Positions 1 to 9,455 of a stretch of DNA of 64,000 bases are shown piece by piece (position 1 is the first letter of the stretch; every line of letters begins with the position of its first letter). Source of the DNA: Warburgia ugandensis (lineage: Eukaryota > Streptophyta > Magnoliopsida > Canellales > Canellaceae). The notes under the pieces are model-generated. The model did no database searches and was not told the origin of the DNA. It was given only the letters and a program-made list of their open reading frames with translations. The DNA is taken from assembly GCA_035236585.1 (NCBI GenBank), contig CP141137.1, positions 42,926,057-42,990,056 of the forward strand, in the 5' to 3' direction. Made by a program: the position numbers and the translations under genes.

Positions 1-2375
1 TATGTTTGATCCCCTATTGAATGAAATATATGGATGTAGATGTAGATGGTTGGGTTGGTCTTATGAGAGAACGATTCCCTAGTTTCACTACTCTAGCAAT
101 TTAATAAGTGAAAATGGTGCACAGCTATCATTGTAGAGAAGAAACTAGTAACCACTCATCTACATTGCCCTATTTTCCCTTAGAATTTAAATATATTTTT
201 AAATCTACATTGCTAAAAAATTAATAATCTAATAATAGTGGAAAAAACTACATAAACCTTCTTAGAAGTTGCTACAAACTTCAATTTAAAACCTACAACA
301 AAACAATCCAAAATGGAGCTTCATTTTGTTCTGCTATTGACTAAAGGAACCAGTGAATGAATTAGATGATCTGAAGCAAAACCAATTAGCCAGTGACCCA
401 AAACCAAAGCAAAAAAATGTCACTGCCATTTGAAATAATGGAAAAAATGACTGAGTTTCCATTTATATTTTCAAATGTAAAATGATGGCTTATTTGGTGA
501 ATCTATCACATATGTTAAAAGCGCAAATCTAAAAAATAGAGGAGACTCTACTAGATTTTTTGATAGAAATAAGGAGTTAACTTTAGTGTTAGGACCTATG
601 GCTTTAAATGCAATACATGGATTTGATTTCGTTGTGTTCTCATTTGCTATATAAGTATGTTAAATAGAATAATGAAATGTATTTGTGCATGGTTACGTGT
701 ACATAGGTGTCAAGAACCTTTTCAACTAGATTGTCATTCTAAAAAGAATTGTTGTTTTATAATCCATTGCTAAAAAAATTCCATTTTAGAACGATAACAA
801 ATGAATTATTGAGCATATTAAATGTAGAAGTGATTTCTACTGTGTTTGTTTTAAATAAAAGGTCTTGATTTGTGCAGTAAAAATGGAATGTCAAGGACAT
901 TAAGAACATGAACAATAGTCCAATGTGAGTAACCCTCAAAAGAGAAAGGGCAAGGCCAGACAAAGATAGAAAAATTATTAAGAGAAAATCAAAGGGAATA
1001 AAAAGAAGCTACCATGTTCAATAGTCAGGGACAAGAGATAGGTGACAATGCAACACCCTATATCAGTTACCTTTGCTCTGTGTAAGAAGCATGGTTCTTA
1101 TTATGATTGATGATTGGTGATGTTGTCACCAACTATCAAATATTTAATATAGAAGATGGTGAAAATGCTTTATATTATATAATAGTATGTACCTAATCTA
1201 GTTATTTTCAAATAGAGTAACATGCTAGCTTCTAGTTTGAAGTCTTCCTTTGATGTACTTAATTATAAGAAGGTGTGTATTTTGTAATGAGCTAGTGAAC
1301 AATAGAGAAATGGAAGAACTAGCTTGTTCACAACTACATAGTTCCAAATGTAAATGATTCTTCAAGGTTGTATAGATTTCTTAATATTTATTCCAATGTC
1401 ATTGACTAGATGTATGAAATGGAATTCGAGGTTTGTGCTAGACTAATGTTTAACTGAATTAATTATAACAGTTGAGTATGCATGCTTAATTATGTATGAA
1501 CCAAATGTGTGGAACAGGGCACAAAAGGGAGAAAGGTTTGTGAGATCAATCATATGCAACACCACCTAGCAAGGTTGAGTTATGCTTCATTGGAAGAAAA
1601 AAAAAGTAAGTATTTGTGAGCATTTATTTTTTTCTAATGATACTGTGGTTATCAATGTTTGATTACCTAACTTTCACATCTTTCTTGATAGAAAAAGGAA
1701 GATGGGACTATAGATCCCATTAACCACAACATCCTATAAAAAATGGTGCATTCAGTGGAGCATAACACCCAAACCTTCAAAAATAAAGTCGCTGCATAAG
1801 TTGCTTCTTAAGTGGTTACATGTGTCTACCCCTATATCACTTGAATATATAAAATATTAATTAATGAGATTGAACATGTTTCCATAATTAGATTGTGTAG
1901 GAAAAATTGACCTAAGAAAGCACATTTATAGGGACTCTTAGCAAAACTGCTGCAAAGGATGATAATATCTTGTATAGGGCTTTTGGAATTAAGAAACACT
2001 CTGGCTGAGTAAGGGGCCAAGGGCCCAATGTTACTTTCACATTTTTCATTTTACTACATGTAGCTAATGATGAAAAGGCCTGATAGAAGTTTAAAGTGCA
2101 ACTCTGAAGTGAGTTGCACAATGAGTTAAAGGTGGATTTGTTTCAGGAAAGAAAGAGTAAGATTGTTGTAGACATAGCTCCTCCAACCCTTATACCTTAG
2201 TCACATGCTGGCTATAATTCTATTATAGAAGAAGATCAAGAAGAGCAACATGCATCCTCCAAAGGAGAATTTTTTGCCAAGAAGGTTATACACATAGACA
2301 CATTTACTTTTTCATTGTCCAATTAATTCTCCTACCTCATCCATTCTTATATCTCTAGTAATTTCGATTTACAGG
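1..2375. other. AT-rich intergenic DNA, no gene recognised
   Basis: Only short random open frames (under 70 codons) are present and none resembles a known protein. The last 250 bases, just before the coding-like fragment at 2,376, are moderately coding-like and end in a plausible intron acceptor (a pyrimidine-rich run then ATTTACAG at about 2,367-2,374). They may be the decayed upstream part of the same pseudogene. Confidence 0.6.
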
Positions 2376-2545
2376 TGGGTCAATGCATGTTGGCCTTGAA
2401 CACTGGTGAAAACATCATAGCAGTTGGTTCATACTACGAGGTTGGGTCTATGGTATTGCATGGTTAGTTGATGCATCCAGACATTAAGCATGTGTATATT
2501 ACTGAGGCCTCTCAAGACGATGCTCGTCTATCATTTCCTGATATA
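2376..2545 (+). pseudogene. Possible CACTA-associated protein fragment, interrupted by element A
   Basis: A frame starting at 2,376 reads VGQCMLALNTGENIIAVG, then SYYEVGSMVLHG, a stop (TAG), LMHPDIKHVYITEASQ and DARLSFPD. The order C-x-LA, ENI-A-G, G-x-x-LHG, V-I followed by a short acidic stretch resembles the C-terminal domain of plant CACTA-associated proteins (those carrying transposase_24-like regions). The frame stops exactly where the LTR of element A begins, so the exon was probably cut by that insertion. The continuation is not found downstream of the 3' LTR. The family assignment is by remembered pattern only; the reading frame and the breakpoint are direct observations. Confidence 0.35.
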
Positions 2546-2984
2546 TATATTACATACATACCACTATAGTTAGCTGGTTTTAGCTCCAGAAATAACTTAA
2601 AAATCACTAATTAGGGTTAATTCTACATTTTGTAGGTCCTTGATAGCAATGAGATAAAAGGGTAATTTCAATAATTTTAACCTTAAAGAAGAGCAAGACT
2701 TTTTTCCAAGCTACATCATGTCCTCCACATGCCAAATATGATGTTTGGGAGGTCAAACTAAAAATTGGGTGTAATTATCAAATTTAATGTAGTAAAAAAC
2801 CTAGGAGGAATATTGACCTTCTCCATACAAAAAGGGTGTTCGTATCAAAAGTAAGGGGACAAAACTTTTCATGCATACATGCAAGCAATCCACCACCTTG
2901 AGAAGCTTTTAAGAGAAGCTCAAATTACATACATTGGAATCACATACAATGACGCCTCTGAAATAAAACAAGTCAAAAGACCTG
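2543..2984 (+). repeat. 5' LTR of element A, first part
   Basis: Starts TGATATATATATTACATA and matches the start of the 3' LTR at 18,431 (TATTATATATAT, then ATTACATG). Homology then runs through the shared blocks AAAGAAGAGCAAGACT and CCAAGCTACATCAT to the T1 insertion at 2,985. The first LTR base is inferred from the position of the polypurine tract before the 3' LTR. Confidence 0.8.
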
Positions 2985-3370
2985 TGTGACACCCCTGGTT
3001 TAAACAATTTTTGAAAACTATTTTGAAATTTGGGATATCCCTTTTTTGAAATTCATTTTGAAAAAAAAATAGAAATTTTTTTCTTTTGAGTTTTTTTGAA
3101 AATCCCCAGTGTCATTTCTTACACAAAACACAAGGAATTTTTTAAGGTGAAATGATTGTCTCATTTCTATTGAAAATTTGGCAAATTTCCTTTGTTTTCT
3201 GGACATATGCCCATGTAACGCATGTTTGTGGACACCTAACAAGCAATGCAAATTATTTTTCATTGCTTTTTAAACAAATGCAAACAACATATCACTTCGC
3301 AAAACCTCTAGTCACAACCATGTCATAACATATTCCCTTAAATACAATTAAATCCACAACATGAAAGTAA

Positions 3371-3392
3371 ATATATATATATATATATATAT
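3371..3392. repeat. (AT)11 microsatellite
   Basis: Perfect alternating AT run inside the T1 LTR. Confidence 0.95.
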
Positions 3393-4964
3393 TTGCATTC
3401 TCTACTAAATCAGAAAGCTAATCTAAGGTTAGAAGGCTGACCATCTAGATGATGGAAAACCTCCTCTTTTGAAATCCAAAACTACACAACTACTCTCACA
3501 TTCGACCTATTCATCTTAGTATTCTAATTCTTCAAACCTGAGACATTGTAAACAATTACAATGTCTTAATAAGCTTGAACTTGTGTAGGTGGAATATGTA
3601 GCTATTTTGTCATGCAATTCATGATTTAGATAAATCAATGCATTTTGAGTATTTATCATTCCTAAACATAACTCATAATGTTTTCAAATAACTACTCATG
3701 CCAAAATTGGGTTCTCAAATCATGGCATGTAAGTCAATACAGTTGATGAATCATGTGACTTTCATGATTTCTAAGGTTATCTTTCCCTTGTCTTTATTTT
3801 CTAAGGATTTAAGCATTCTAAGGTTTTATCATTTCATGAGCATTTAATTGTAATGGAATCATTTTTCATGGATAGACACAAGCATTCCAAATTTATTTAT
3901 GACATACAGTTCTTCAAATTCATTCACCTTATATTATCATTCAAGATATCACTTTAAATGTCTAAGTTGTTTTCCATTTGATAGTTAAATCTACTTATGA
4001 AGAGTGGGGTATCTAACTATCTCATTATCATTTGTAAAAGTATTCATTTAATAACTTTCTCTTCATGAACACAATGTATTATCTAATCATGTAGAATCAC
4101 TCATAATTCTCAATTAATCTTACACCTTAGTAAATCTAACCAGGGCAAAACTGTGGTTTTAGAAAAATCAGTATGTGCTAAAATCCCAATGGTAAAACCA
4201 CCAACTAAGTATATACATCACAACACAATATCGATAAAAGATAAAGTCAGTTGATAAGATAAAAAAGCATAGTATATGCTCGAAGTTCAATTGCTAGCAA
4301 ACCAACATTAGATGAATCTATTGTTTGGCAAAACTAAAAGATGATTGTAGTTTTCAAAGCTTAATCATCAATTTGTATGCAAATTAATTCTTTATGCATC
4401 AAATCAAATAAGAAACAATAACTGTGAAAATCAATCTCATCTTATGAGGTGAAAATCCAGAAGGAAAATCTAGTAATCTAAGTCATGTGCAATGTCCAAA
4501 AGAATCTAATAAGTCTATTAAATAGCGTGCTAAAAATAGATGAAGTTGAACTAAGGCACATAGCCCTCAATCCAAAATGCATAAATCCATGCCCATATCA
4601 CAGTGAAAAACTGATCGCTCCAATCATGATGGCATATAGTCCTACAACCTAGATGAGGTCTAATTCTCGAGATATGACCCACATAAATATCACATAGACT
4701 ATACACCTATGCTCGCAGGAACTTGCCATCACCCACTGCAATTATCATGGCCTCTACGTCTACTCATGGATACCTGCATGAACCATGACTTATCGCCCTC
4801 ATGGGGGCTACTCGGCTACCATTAGAGCACTTCCCTATGAGAAGATACACCTACTACCTGCCATCTCCATCACAGGCCTGGTATTAAATCATCTTAGAGG
4901 TCAATGGCCAACTGCACCTCCTAGCATAGTCTTAAGACCTACAACACAGAGTAGGCTTCCAAGT

Positions 4965-5290
4965 CTTATGGTGCTCGTAGAGCACCTATCAAACAATCGA
5001 AGACTTATGAAACTCTACGAGCAACTGCTCAAAACATCGATGAAATCATATCCACATGGACTTACAGCTGCTCGTAGAGTGCCTGCCTAGGCATCAACAA
5101 ATCTGCATCCATCAAGACTTACGGCTGCTCATAGAGTGCCTGCCTAAAATTTTAATGAAACCATAACCATCAAGGCTTACAGATGCTCATAGAGTGCCTA
5201 CTTAAACATTAACAAATCTGCAACCATTAGGACTTATGGCTACTCATCGAGTGCCTATCCAAATTGTATACATCTCCAAAATAATTTCAT
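4965..5290. repeat. 57-58-bp tandem repeat array in T1 LTR
   Basis: Copies of CTTACGGCTGCTCATAGAG begin at 5,003, 5,061, 5,118, 5,176 and 5,233, spaced 58, 57, 58 and 57 bp, with a partial copy at about 4,965. Each copy continues with TGCCTGCCTA and an AT-rich tail. The same array is present in T2 at 21,266-21,480, so it is an ancestral LTR feature. Confidence 0.85.
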
Positions 5291-5683
5291 GAAAATAAAT
5301 TCACTATTTCAAAGTTTTATGAGAAGCCATTTAAATCTATTCATTTTCAATCCATATTCCTAACAAGTTGTAAAAACATATCTTTGTGAGCATTCAAAAC
5401 ATGTAGCTTTTATTCATAAATTAGACAATGCTCTTTCAGTTCCCAAAAATGTACATCCAACATAATGGTTAAAAAGGTTAATCTTTAAACATTATCTTAA
5501 AAGTGCTTATCGATAACTGGACCTTAGTTAAACTTTTGATAAAACTTTCATCAATTAAGACATATATGTTACAACTTAAGGTCATGGCTTGTAAATGTCT
5601 ATTGCATGTCCATAGCATTTAGAATATTATTTCCAAGTTTAAATGTGTACCACTTCATCATTCTCAAGTTGTTAAGTTACAAG

Positions 5684-6181
5684 TATGACACCTTCTAGCA
5701 CATTTTCTTAGGTCTTCCTATAATTCAAAACCTTGTAAGCTAGTCTAAACTCTTTACTTTATTATTGATATGCTTTCTAATATTTCCAACTATTCGGGGC
5801 ATTCCAAATATTATAATATCAATATACAAGTCCTTATGTCTCAGCAGCGTGCATAAGGTCAAATCTTGTTTAAGCTATTCAAATGTCCACTTGATGTAAG
5901 TATAAGCTTAAAATCAAGGTAAACAGTCTGGTTACTCATTTCTCTTAATGTTCTAATTGGGATAAAACAAGTGTTTTAAGCTAATTTTGTATCTGCAGCT
6001 AATGCAAATACATATCATATTTCTAAGCATTATCAACATTGGCTAAATGTATATATACTAAGTTCCAGTCATTCAATATGGTTTTTATACTTTTTTTTAT
6101 GAATTACAACTAGGGTAACAATAAAAAATTTATTTAATTTAGTCATTCCATTTTCAATTTGATAAATTAGAAGGTGTCACA
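5684..6181. repeat. 498-bp segment bounded by 14-bp inverted repeats
   Basis: TATGACACCTTCTA (5,684-5,697) faces TAGAAGGTGTCACA (6,168-6,181); 13 of 14 positions pair. It lies within the T1 LTR. It could be a small inverted-repeat transposon or a chance structure: no clear target duplication flanks it. Confidence 0.4.
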
Positions 6182-6829
6182 AGATAACTTCTAAAATTAT
6201 TGCATGCATTCATAATTTAGTAGTTAAAGGCAATACTTTGTAAATCATCATCTACATTCACTCATTCTTACAAAGACATAGTAATTATTAAACTTTCCAA
6301 AATAACAAATCTAGTGAGTAACTCCTTTAACTCAATCTGTTGATTGACCAATTTGAAGGTTTTGTCGTCGATCCATGAATGGATAGCTCTGATCTTATCT
6401 TTGTCGCTGATTATGTATCGAGAAAGTAAAGATATACTAATTTGTAGCACCAACAATGGAACACTATAGATAAAAAAGAAATGTGATACTTGATCTAACA
6501 TATCTAGCATTGGATTGTCAATCAGCTGTCAGATCTAGGAATAGGCAAGATATGTCATTGGTCGAAGAGTTTGGTGATAGATCTACAATTAGATCTGAAT
6601 GGGATACTTGAATCAAATGTGGATCCAAGGGTATGTTTTATTAATATACTATTAGATCGAGATGAAGGGATAGATTTGATCACATATTAAATGATTTGGT
6701 ATTAAATCTAGATCCAAGTTGAATTAGTAGTTTATATTGATTAGAAATCTAAACATTAAATGGTTAATTAACGGTAGTATCATCTCTCAAGTGTGGATTG
6801 GTCAAAGATTTGATGTTTTAATGACTAGT

Positions 6830-7140
6830 CTAAGACTAGATCACCATAAATGGATCAAATCAACCATAGATCTAGTTCGTGGAGACTAATCAATGATCGA
6901 ATCATTGTGAATGGGTCAAATCGATCATGGATAGAGATGTCATTGATCGATCAATGCCTAGATCATGTGAAGCTTCATGGATCGATCACAAATCTAACTT
7001 TTGGAGATAGATCAATTGTTAGATCACAATGAATGGTTAGGATAGGTTCATGGAAGGATCTACAAAATCAGTCACAGGTCCATCATTTCAAAAATAGATC
7101 AATGACTAGATCACAATGAGTGGTGGCATCAATCATAGAC
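6830..7140. repeat. GATC-rich irregular minisatellite in T1 LTR
   Basis: About five diverged copies of a unit containing GATCAATGACTAGATCACAA and ATGGATC-type motifs (near 6,835, 6,890, 6,945, 7,010 and 7,095), spaced roughly 55-85 bp. The stretch is unusually dense in GATC. Confidence 0.6.
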
Positions 7141-8484
7141 TTGATGGCTTACTCCTATCATGAGTATAGTTACGTTTGACGATCAAATTTTTTTCGATCA
7201 ATGAATAGACATATGGGTCTCATTCCAAGTGTTGCAAGGATTGTAACAGTTATATCAGATTGCAAAATCCTTTCTAGATTGGACAGTGCAAGAGGTCAAA
7301 GCTTAGGGGGTAACTATGTCAACCTGGCTCACTGAGGTGAGTTGGGAGCAAGTGACACGACCGAGTCACCCTACCCTAACTCGACAAAGGAAGAAGAAAG
7401 AGGGAAATAGGGGGAGGAGGAGATAGTGGGAGGGTGGTCTAGTAGCAGCAGGGCTATGCCAATCTAAGGGAGAAGGGGAAAGAGGAGTGCAGATGGTCAT
7501 GCTCAGGCGTGGCTCTGATGCTGTGCAATGTGGGGGAACCTGAGAGGGTTACGGGGAAAAGCAGGGAGATGGGTCTACCAACATGAGGCTGGCTAGTTGT
7601 TGGTGGTGGAGTAAGGAAGAGGGGAGACACCAAGAGAGAAGGGGGAAGGGATTGGCACATTGGTTGGGTAGCACCAGCTTAAAGAGAGCAAGATAGAGAA
7701 GGAGAGAAGAAGAGGGGGTTTTCAGCCCGCATGTGGTCGACGGCCTTGGTTCAATCGCCACCTGGGGCTGCCTAGAACTGAGCCTGAGAGGAGTTGAGGG
7801 AAATGGTTCCTACGGGTGGTTGACCTAAGAAGGGAGGACAAGAGAGAGACAGTGACCTGCATTGGGGAAAGGAGAGTTGGTAACAAGTTCTAGGGTTAGG
7901 CGTTGCTAGTGAGCTACACTCCAATGACTACCTTAGGGGCACCGATGGCAATCAGAAGTAGCCAGTTTGGGTGATGTTCAAGAGGGAAAGAAGAGAATGA
8001 AGGAGTGGGTGCATGGAGAGGGTTTTCCAAGTTGGGCTGCTGGGTGACGCCGACAGTGTTCGAGCGGATAGGGGGTGGACATCGAGGTTTTCCCCTTTCT
8101 CCAACGTTCCCATCATTTTGTCAATTTCTCATCAGCTATCGGACTATTGCACAAGGAGTAGGACAATGCATGGCATGCAAGTTCACGTGTCACATCTGCA
8201 CCCCACATGGCATGTCCTATTACAACCCACAAACAAACAACACTAGGGGTGCCGTAATCAATTTGGACCCCCTCTAAGTAGTAAAATTTTGGGGTTTTTC
8301 TACCCTGATCTCCATTTCATGCAAAACTAGTGTTATTACTTGTAGTTTTCATTTTTTTATATTTTTAAATCCAAATTTTGAGTTTTCAAGGAGGTCACTT
8401 CCTTGAAATTCAATTTCTACTTCTATTTTTATTGAAATATGTTATAATTACCTAGAAATTAACTCAAAATTTGAGGATGTTACA

Positions 8485-8765
8485 TTCTTATATCCTTATA
8501 GAAATTTTGTCCTCAAAATTGTCCCATGTCATTCCTCAGGCAATTCTAAATGCATTTCATTTCCCAACTTTCTTTATGTCATTCACCAACAACTCTAGAT
8601 AGATATTCTTCTCTTCTATTTATGGATCTTAATTTTAAGTTATTATCTAGTCTAGAATGATTACACAAATTAATTTAACCACTTTGAAAATTTTAATTGT
8701 AACTATTTCTCACATACTTGTTAGAATCATAATTTCTTACTTTACTTCTACCCCTTTTTTTCACA
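8485..8765 (-). other. Internal remnant and polypurine tract region of T1
   Basis: Read on the minus strand, the last bases before the LTR are GAGGACAAAATTTCT then AAGGATATAAGAA, followed at once by TGTAACATCC. This is the usual end of Tekay/Del internal regions, where a GAGGACGAAATT-type block precedes the polypurine tract and 3' LTR. A possible pol terminus (ATGACATGG region, 8,520-8,535) is too decayed to translate. Nothing else is recognisable. Confidence 0.55.
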
Positions 8766-9450
8766 GATGGTTCTTGTTCCTCGCATTGCAAGGATTGTAA
8801 CGGTTGTCTCATATCTATGAAATCCTTCTTAGATTGGGTAGTGCAAGAGGTCAAAGCTAAGGGGGTATGGTGGGGCTCACTATGTCAACTTTGCTCACTG
8901 AGACAAGTTGAGAGTGGGTGGCATGGGCGAGTCGCCCTACCCTAACTCTCCAAAAAAAAAGGAAGCAGGGAAAATAAGGGGAGGAGGAGACAATGGTAGT
9001 CACGAATGATTGGTTCAAATGACACTCAAGAGGGAGAGATGAGAATAAAGGAGTGGGTGCAGGGAGAGGATTTTCTGGGCTGGACTGCCAGGCGATGCCA
9101 GCGGTATCCGTTCTCATCAGCTGCTGGCCCATTGAAGGGGGAGTAGGAGAACGTGTAGTGTGCAAGCTATTTGCATGTCAAGACTGCACCTCGTGCGGCA
9201 TGTCCTACTACAACTTGTAAACAAACAACATCGGGGTGCTATTATCAATTTGGAACCCCTCTAAGTGGTAAAATTTTGGGGTTTTTCTATCCTAATCTCT
9301 ATTTCGCGCATAATTATTGTCATTGGAATTGTCTCAATGTGTAGTTTTCATTTTTGATACTTTCAAATCCAAGCAATTCAATTTTTATTTTTTTTAATTA
9401 AAATATATTATAATTACCTAGAAATTAACTCAAAATTTGAGGATGTTACA
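8766..9450 (-). repeat. 5' LTR fragment of T1
   Basis: Aligns with 7,215-8,484: both contain GCAAGGATTGTAAC, GCAAGAGGTCAAAGCT and CACCCTACCCTAACTC-like blocks, and both end in CTAGAAATTAACTC then GAGGATGTTACA. About 540 bp present at 7,420-7,960 is missing here, and the LTR beyond 8,766 is lost together with the rest of the internal region. Confidence 0.7.
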
Positions 9451-9455
9451 ACCTA

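Larger units (their letters stand above)
2985..8484 (-). repeat. 3' LTR of T1 (5.5 kb)
   Basis: Bounded by TGTGACACCCC and GATGTTACA in plus-strand view. At 5.5 kb it is long for this group; it holds a 57-58-bp tandem array, an internal pair of inverted repeats, a GATC-rich minisatellite and a GC-richer segment at 7,300-8,280 that probably corresponds to the transcribed part near the LTR start. A further insertion inside it is possible. Several open frames in the GC-rich segment (for example 7,549-7,761 and 8,005-8,277) look like by-products of base composition. Confidence 0.7.
2985..9450 (-). mobile_element. Tekay/Del-like gypsy element T1, internally deleted, nested in element A
   Basis: On the plus strand it begins TGTGACACCCC and ends GAGGATGTTACA, and is flanked by ACCTG (2,980-2,984) and ACCTA (9,451-9,455), a 5-bp target duplication with one mismatch. 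Joining the flanks restores the LTR A sequence seen uninterrupted at 18,870-18,890. The LTR terminus GAGGATGTTACA occurs twice, at 8,484 and 9,450, and a polypurine-tract-like stretch follows the first, so the element reads on the minus strand. It consists of a 5' LTR fragment (8,766-9,450), about 280 bp of internal sequence, and one long 3' LTR (2,985-8,484). Gag and pol are absent. Confidence 0.8.

Noticed and set aside
4785..5090. 101-codon open frame
   Set aside because: It overlaps the 57-bp tandem array in the T1 LTR and is not conserved in T2.
4965..5290. CRISPR-like periodic repeats
   Set aside because: Units are contiguous and the intervening parts are themselves homologous, so it is a plain tandem array in plant DNA.
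7454..8277. Cluster of open frames in GC-richer DNA as a possible host gene
   Set aside because: The stretch is inside the T1 LTR and its second copy (8,766-9,450) breaks all these frames.
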